Shown: positions 62,574-64,000 of the stretch, one piece after another | How the letters are laid out: each line of letters begins with the position of its first letter | How positions within the stretch are numbered: position 1 is the stretch's first letter | Source: Stercorarius parasiticus | Taxonomy: Eukaryota; Chordata; Aves; Charadriiformes; Stercorariidae | Reading direction: 5' to 3' | Length of the DNA stretch: 64,000 nucleotides | NCBI GenBank assembly: GCA_013396915.1 | Contig: VWZL01001358.1 | Coordinates: 186,001 to 250,000 of the forward strand | Program-made: the position numbers and the translations under genes | The notes under the pieces: model-generated | Database searches by the model: none | Seen by the model: the letters and a program-made list of their open reading frames with translations, nothing else | What the model was told of the DNA's origin: nothing

Positions 62574-63907
62574 TGTTGCATTCATTGCATGCCATCCGCG
62601 GCTGCATTCTACCTCAGAAGCCTCTTGATTTTATACCTTTCCTTAATGTGTGAACAATGCTGTATTTTTGTATTTTTGGCCATTTTAGTAAGTATTCCAC
62701 ATACACATTGACGAACACAGCTTCAACAAAATTTTAGTACTGAGAAAGGGACACTTAATTGTCTATGTTTAGGATCACCCCTGCTGTTCACCAGCGGCTT
62801 CACGTGAACTGTCTCATGTTAAATGCAAAAAAACGGCAAGAGGATTAATTCCCAGCTCTGAGGAATCAGCCTGGGTTCTGAAAAGGAGAAGGGCATTTCT
62901 CTGCCTGCATCCTTACTAGTATCAAAGGGCTGGAAAATAAAATCAGGCCGCTATTTATACTCCTGCTACCCTGCTGATTTCAAAACCTGTACTCTCTCTG
63001 ACAGCTGTGCAGACTTTCTGTCTTCAGCACATTCGCATAGGTGACAATGATTTAAATGTAATAAACAACTTCATTGCTATTGCAGAAAAGGAAGGAGAAT
63101 CCAGTTTCCTCACCTGTTGCTGCACTCCTCCTGCGCTCTCAGTACGAATAAAAAGCCTGAATTTACTGTAGACACTGAAGTGGAGTGGATGCGACTCCAC
63201 AGAAACAGGGAAAAGACCTCTCAGAAGATAGACCATTTTACCAGTTGGCATGTAAACCACAAATAGATATTCAAACGTTCAGCTCCTGCATGCAAAAGGT
63301 AGGTCGATTCCATATATTACTCCTGATAACTGTCTTTTTTCTCCTGCCTGGCTCTGTAGCAGAGGCAGCAGACAGGGACATGTGCCTATACCCCATTTAC
63401 TCAATACCCATCCTACCCATAATATCACATAACCACCTCCTCTATTGGTACAAGCTAAAATGCCAACCTCTCTGTTGGGGCTAATCAGGTATAAGCACAT
63501 GATCCCTCTTCTGCTACTCTTCACTTCAAGGGCAGTGACCTCAGAGAATTATTATTGAATTGCCAAGAAATAATTCAATATTGCAAGGTCTTAAGCTGCT
63601 GCAAATTAGACCTACCAGAGCTCATCTGTCTGCAGGGCCTGAACTCCGGAGCCTTTTGTAAGGACAGCTTTTAGGAAGGTACAGTAATTCTGTTGTGATG
63701 GAGAGAGCCTGCAGCTATGGAAAGAGTATCCATGTGCAGCTGTGTTTGCATTCAAGTGGATGGGTGGGCGTGTGCCAAACTGGTTGTCATCAAGAGGAAA
63801 CTGTGACACCAGAGAGGGTTCTAGCAGCTTGAAGGACCCACAACCACCACCAGACACCTGCAATCCTCATGCTCTGTCTATCTGATTGACTCCATAATGC
63901 AGGTGTT
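62574..63907. other. ENOX1: ENOX1 intron, no gene seen
   Basis: Ordinary intronic sequence; nothing that I can name. Confidence 0.5.
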
Positions 63908-63957
63908 GGATGGATGGATGGATGGATGGATGGATGGATGGACGGACAGATGGACAG
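63908..63957. repeat. (TGGA)n microsatellite
   Basis: About eight exact TGGA units followed by variant TGGAC, GGAC and AGA units. Likely variable in length. Confidence 0.88.
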
Positions 63958-64000
63958 AAGAGAGTTTTGTGAGATTCTGGGACAGCTCTCATGGCTAGAA

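Noticed and set aside
11422..64000. Looked for the ENOX1 start-codon exon
   Set aside because: No minus-strand match to the expected N-terminal residues with a donor was seen; it is probably beyond the right edge.
1..64000. CRISPR arrays, operons, tRNA or rRNA genes
   Set aside because: The sequence is vertebrate intron. No regularly spaced direct repeats and no tRNA or rRNA signatures were seen.

Overview
The window looks like one piece of a bird nuclear chromosome, almost all of it intron. The evidence for a bird is CR1 LINE copies, two of which still show the typical 3' end (one with the ATGATTCT-type octamer tail); avian-type solo LTRs that begin TGT and end ACA; AT-rich sequence with few repeats; and one coding exon of a vertebrate gene. 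There is no operon-like structure and no recognisable tRNA, rRNA or CRISPR. The open frames scattered through the window are short, and many begin at non-ATG codons, as expected for non-coding vertebrate DNA. The host gene is recognised as ENOX1 (ecto-NOX disulfide-thiol exchanger 1), read on the minus strand. One internal coding exon lies at 11284-11421. Sequence to its left is the following intron, and more than 52 kb to its right is the preceding intron. I could not find the start-codon exon or the next coding exon of ENOX1 in the window. Layout: 1-9160 is intron with simple repeats and a possible old SINE; 9164-10090 is a minus-strand CR1; 11284-11421 is the ENOX1 exon, with a tandem acceptor and a perfect hairpin just past its donor; 11644-11845 and 17194-17610 are CR1 fragments; 20507-21092 is a solo LTR with an exact 5-bp target duplication; 22.4-24.3 kb holds a (CCCT)n tract and MIR/CORE-type SINE fossils; 34235-34425 is another MIR-like fossil; 35216-36009 is a second solo LTR family, also with an exact 5-bp duplication; 38019-38616 is a CR1 with an internal duplication; 40442-41013 is an LTR of the same family as the first, inverted; 42009-42300 is an old CR1; 48.1 kb is a MIR-like fossil; 50.2-51.4 kb is a badly decayed LINE; 57052-57247 is a 97-bp tandem duplication; 57955-59040 is a long CR1 with reverse transcriptase remnants; about 61755-62573 is a minus-strand ERVL-like LTR; and 63908-63957 is a tetranucleotide array. 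The rest is unremarkable intron. The most interesting unexplained signal is an exon-like block on the minus strand at 49035-49137 (possibly starting at 49165). It has an open, protein-like frame of varied composition and a good donor site. I do not recognise it as ENOX1 or as any neighbour of ENOX1 that I know. It could be an undescribed alternative exon, a nested gene, or a gene relic.
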